Below, in pieces: positions 60,617 through 64,000 of a stretch of 64,000 nt of DNA (positions within the stretch are counted from its first letter, which is position 1; every line of letters begins with the position of its first letter). Origin of the DNA: Canna indica (lineage: Eukaryota; Streptophyta; Magnoliopsida; Zingiberales; Cannaceae); contig CP136895.1 in assembly GCA_034359265.1 (NCBI GenBank), positions 2,978,501 through 3,042,500 on the forward strand, in the 5' to 3' direction. Position numbers and translations under genes: made by a program. Under the pieces are notes generated by a model. It worked only from the letters and a program-made list of their open reading frames with translations. It was not told where the DNA came from and did no database searches.

Positions 60617-60662
60617 AAGTCGTGACGGTCCACTAACAAACTCAAATATTCTTTCATCTATT

Positions 60663-62078
60663 TCAGCTCTGTGATCTTTGTTGTAAGTCTGAATTGAAGT
60701 TTTGCTGTATCATATGGCAGTTGAAGGTCCACAAGACCACGACCTTTAAATTGAAGTTTTGCTTCCGATGACAATCATAAGTGACAGCTCCCTCAGTCCA
60801 CAATGTTTTCAATTCATCTATCAAGGGTTTGAGAAATATGTCAATTTCTTTTCGCGGACCCTTAGGACCCGGAATAATCATCGAAAGATAAATAAATTCA
60901 TCTTTCATGCACATTGACGGTGGCAAATTATAAACTGTCAGCAGCACTGGCCAAACTGAATAAGGAGTTGCAGAATGTCCAAACGGATTAAAACCATCTG
61001 TGCACAATCCCAATCTGATATTTCTAGTATCCCTAGCAAATGAAGGATAACATGTATCCAAATGTTTCCATGCATCACTGTCAGATGGATGAGTCATTAC
61101 TGTATCATCACGACTTCTTGCATGCCAACTCATGTAGGGGGCTGTCTTTTCCGACATGAATAATCTTTGAAGCCTCGGTGTTAGTGGAAAATACCGAAGC
61201 ACCTTAAACGGGATATTTTTCTGTCGGACCGATTTCTTCTCCTTGTAACGAGGGTGTTGACATACAGGGCATTTATCCAACTGCACATTTTCTTTATAAT
61301 ATAAAATGCAGTTATTTTGGCACGCGTGTATTTTTTCGTACCCAAGCCCCAATTTTCTCATTAGCTTTTTAGTCTTATAAAAAGTAGGCTCAAACTTATT
61401 ATCAGTAGGCAGCATTCCAATAATCAATCCAGCAATCCGATCATACGCAACTCCGCTGATATTACAATCGACCTTGATGTTTAAGAGCTGTGTCATTGCT
61501 GAAAACCTAGTGTATTTAGGAAAATTCTCATACAAAGGTTCATCGGCAGCTTTCAACATCTCGTAAAATTCTGCGGCTTCTTTATTCGATAATTCAATCT
61601 CTACCGCAGCCCCTACTTCTGTGATATCAACTGCTGTAGTATCTGGTGGGACTGATGTCTGAAGAACTGGCCGATCAACATTATCATTCAGGTGGAATTG
61701 ACCCCCAAGACTATCAAGTATTATAGTTCTATAGGGATTAGATTGACTGGATGAAGAAGCACCAGCAGAGGAAGATTCACCATATGTCTGAACGACAGGA
61801 TTGCTCGACGTCCCGACTTCGCGTGACTCCCCGTGACAAGTCCATAGAAAATATCTTGGTGCAAATCCTTTGCTATATAGATGCAAAGTGTCAGTCTCCC
61901 GATCCAAAAATCGTCCATTTGAACAAATGCGGCACGGACATCGAATTTGATCACCCATGCTAACGAATTTCCGATTTGAATAGGCGAAATTTAGGAAGTA
62001 CGTTACGCCTAATCGAAACTCATTCGTTAAAGCTCCACGATCAAGACGTCGGTACATCCAACTTCGATCAGCCGACAT
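60663..62078 (-). pseudogene. Truncated TNP2 transposase, unit 4
   Basis: Same truncation; Val at residue 265. Confidence 0.88.
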
Positions 62079-62152
62079 GATTCTGTCAATCAATGACAAT
62101 TTCTTTGGTTAATGTATTTAGGTGAGATTGTCCTATTCCATTCGGGATTTAT

Positions 62153-62342
62153 GTTATTTGAACTGCACTTACGTTTTTATTTTAACTGTTAACTAATTAT
62201 TCTAAATTTCGGCAGGATCTCCCTATAGTTCTCCGAATACGCATATCATCTGGGCGCGTATCGGAGAACAAGAGAGATGTTGCCGAAATTTAGAATAATT
62301 AGATAACAATTAAAATAAAAACGCAAGTGCAGTACAAATAAC
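62153..62342. repeat. 190-bp foldback, unit 4
   Basis: Arms and loop are as in unit 1. Confidence 0.85.
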
Positions 62343-62550
62343 TATATTCCCAAATTGTCCAATCAGGGACAATTCAAGAATTGTACATCGTATAAAAGAT
62401 AATCTACTTCTTTTACACGAACATACAATCCCCGAACGGATCTAAGGTTTTGCTAAATCATATCCAACTCGTCGATGCGTACGTGAAACATATGAACTCG
62501 TCGGATGCATGATTATTTTCTAAATGTTTCGAGACCGTTCAAGTCCATAT

Positions 62551-62796
62551 TGGACGATTCCGGCGCGCGTCCGAAGTGGACGATTCCGGCGCGCGTCCGA
62601 AGTGGACGATACCGGCGCGCGTCCAAAGTGGACGATTCCTGCGCGCGTCCGAATTGGACGATTCCGGCGCGCGTCCGAAGTGGACGATTCCGGCGCGCGT
62701 CCGAATTGGACGATTCCGACGCGCGTCCGAAGTGGACGATTCCGGCGTGAGTCCGAATTGGACGATTCCGGCGCGCGTCCGAAGTGGATAATTCCG
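62551..62796. repeat. 26-bp minisatellite, unit 4
   Basis: Nine copies and a partial, unchanged. Confidence 0.95.
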
Positions 62797-62936
62797 AAAT
62801 TAATCTAAACCCTAAAAATTATTCTAACAAATTAAACAACTAATCTAAATAATTAATCTAAATAATTAATTAACAATTAAAAAACAATTAAAAAACAATT
62901 AAAAAGCAATAATAAAATATTATTAAACTACAAATT

Positions 62937-63071
62937 CCGGCGCCGGAGTCAGGTGGACTCCGGCGCCGGCGTACACTGGCCGGACACACTGTCCGGCCAA
63001 TGTACAAGGACCGGCGGCGGCCATCGGCCGACCGCCGCCGGCCGAAACCCTATTTTTAGGGTTTCGGTCGG
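62937..63071. promoter_or_regulatory. Four stem-loops, CACTA 5' region, unit 4
   Basis: Short-spacer form as in units 2 and 3. Confidence 0.8.
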
Positions 63072-63540
63072 ATTTTCTACCGGCCGCAACGGGAAGAGAC
63101 GGCAGCCGGAGGACACATACCTTACAGTGTCGGCAGCAGCGGGAGGAGTCGTCGGCGTCGTCGGCAGCAGCGGCAGCGGCGGCGAGAGGTGAGGAGAGGA
63201 GCGGCGGCGGCAGCAGCGGGAGGAAGAAGGGGGCGGGCGCGATGCGTGCCCTATATTAACTTATCAGCAACGGCTCACTCGCCCGTTAGAAAGCCGTTGC
63301 TGATAAGTTATCATCAGCAACGGCTCACTTGTCCGTTAGTAAGCCGTTGCTAATAAGTTATCATAAGCAACGGCTCACTTGTCCGTTAGAAAGCCGTTGC
63401 TAATAATTAACATTACCAGCAACGGCTCGCATGTCCGTTAGAAAGCCGTTGCAGATACAACATATTTGCAACGGCTCGAGCGGCCGTATGAATGCCGTTG
63501 CTGATAGCCGTTGCTGAAGATCAAGTTTCTAGTAGTGTTA

Positions 63541-64000
63541 ACCTAATGCCCACCCTAAGAAACTAGTCATTGTTATGCCTTAAAGGGCCGTTTGGTATAA
63601 TACTAAGTTACTAACATGTATAGTACTAATTTGTATTGTATTATTATACAATGTTTGATGCAGACATGTACTATAGCCTGTAGTGTACTATTATTATTAT
63701 ATGCAAGTGCCAAAACCTTATAATCATGTATGTAATCATCATCATTCTTTGATCCATATCTATTCATTAAGCAAAAGAAGAGTATTAAAAAATAATCAAT
63801 TAAAGTAACATCATGGGAGATATTCAAAGACAAACCGGTGAGCAAACAATATTTCTATTCAATCAATTCTTTTTGCTATATATATTACTAGCAGCTAGTA
63901 ATGCTTAATTAACCTCTGTGAATGTTCCATCATTATTCTCATAATTAGCTTAGACTATTATCTTCAATGCTTCTGAATAATTCATAAACAAAATGCCTTG
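63541..64000 (+). promoter_or_regulatory. Upstream region of an expected fourth NLR, cut by window end
   Basis: Matches 11618-12077 of unit 1 to the last base. By the constant offset the start codon of copy 4 would fall at about 64370. Confidence 0.5.

Larger units (their letters stand above)
57751..63537 (-). mobile_element. CACTA transposon, unit 4
   Basis: 5787 bp, TTA duplications at 57748-57750 and 63538-63540; private splice-donor change at 58896. Confidence 0.95.
51940..64000. repeat. Tandem segmental duplication, unit 4 (cut by window end)
   Basis: Fourth copy, 12061 bp visible. It shares the 8-bp insertion (57356-57363) and the G at 54308 with unit 3. Its private changes are a G at 54560, a T at 58896 that hits a splice donor of the CACTA TNP1-like gene, and two extra T before the TA tract at 55249. 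The window ends about 370 bp before the expected NLR start codon. Confidence 0.97.

Noticed and set aside
1..64000. tRNA or rRNA genes
   Set aside because: No cloverleaf-like sequence or rRNA core motif was noticed on either strand.

Overview
The window is nuclear DNA of a flowering plant. The evidence is a CC-NB-ARC-LRR resistance gene, a CACTA (En/Spm) transposon with intron-bearing genes, hAT-type elements, a decayed copia retrotransposon end and a serine-carboxypeptidase-like exon pair. The species cannot be fixed from the sequence; a monocot is my impression only.

The dominant fact is a head-to-tail tandem array. A unit of about 17.3 kb begins at 1, 17332, 34631 and 51940 (lengths 17331, 17299 and 17309, then a partial 12061 that runs off the end). 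The units are almost identical: I noticed four single-base differences, an 8-bp and a 6-bp indel, and length changes in simple repeats. Both window edges lie inside a unit, so the array continues at least to the right and possibly to the left.

Layout of one unit (unit 1 coordinates): a copia pol relic (181-344); a small hAT-like non-autonomous element (602-1040); a chimeric, broken gene fragment ending in serine carboxypeptidase exons (1568-2246); a 1.3-kb non-autonomous hAT element with a perfect 8-bp target duplication (3132-4471); an AT-rich stretch with one unidentified exon-like fragment (5439-5588); a 5.8-kb CACTA element with TTA target duplication (5822-11614); a short MITE-like mosaic acting as NLR upstream region (11618-12446); an intact single-exon 891-residue NLR gene (12447-15122); and 2.2 kb of AT-rich DNA.

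The CACTA element is read right to left: promoter and GC-rich 5' exon near 11340-11198, a truncated TNP2-type transposase, a separate DUF4216 piece and a five-exon TNP1/Transposase_24-like gene. The transposase has lost its middle, so the element is not autonomous. All mobile elements were in place before the unit was multiplied, since every unit has the same insertion sites.

The only gene that looks fully functional is the RPS2/RPS5-like NLR, present as three copies with the same predicted protein (12447, 29752, 47057). A fourth is expected to start at about 64370, just outside. The array therefore looks like very recent copy-number expansion of one immune receptor, with transposon debris carried along.
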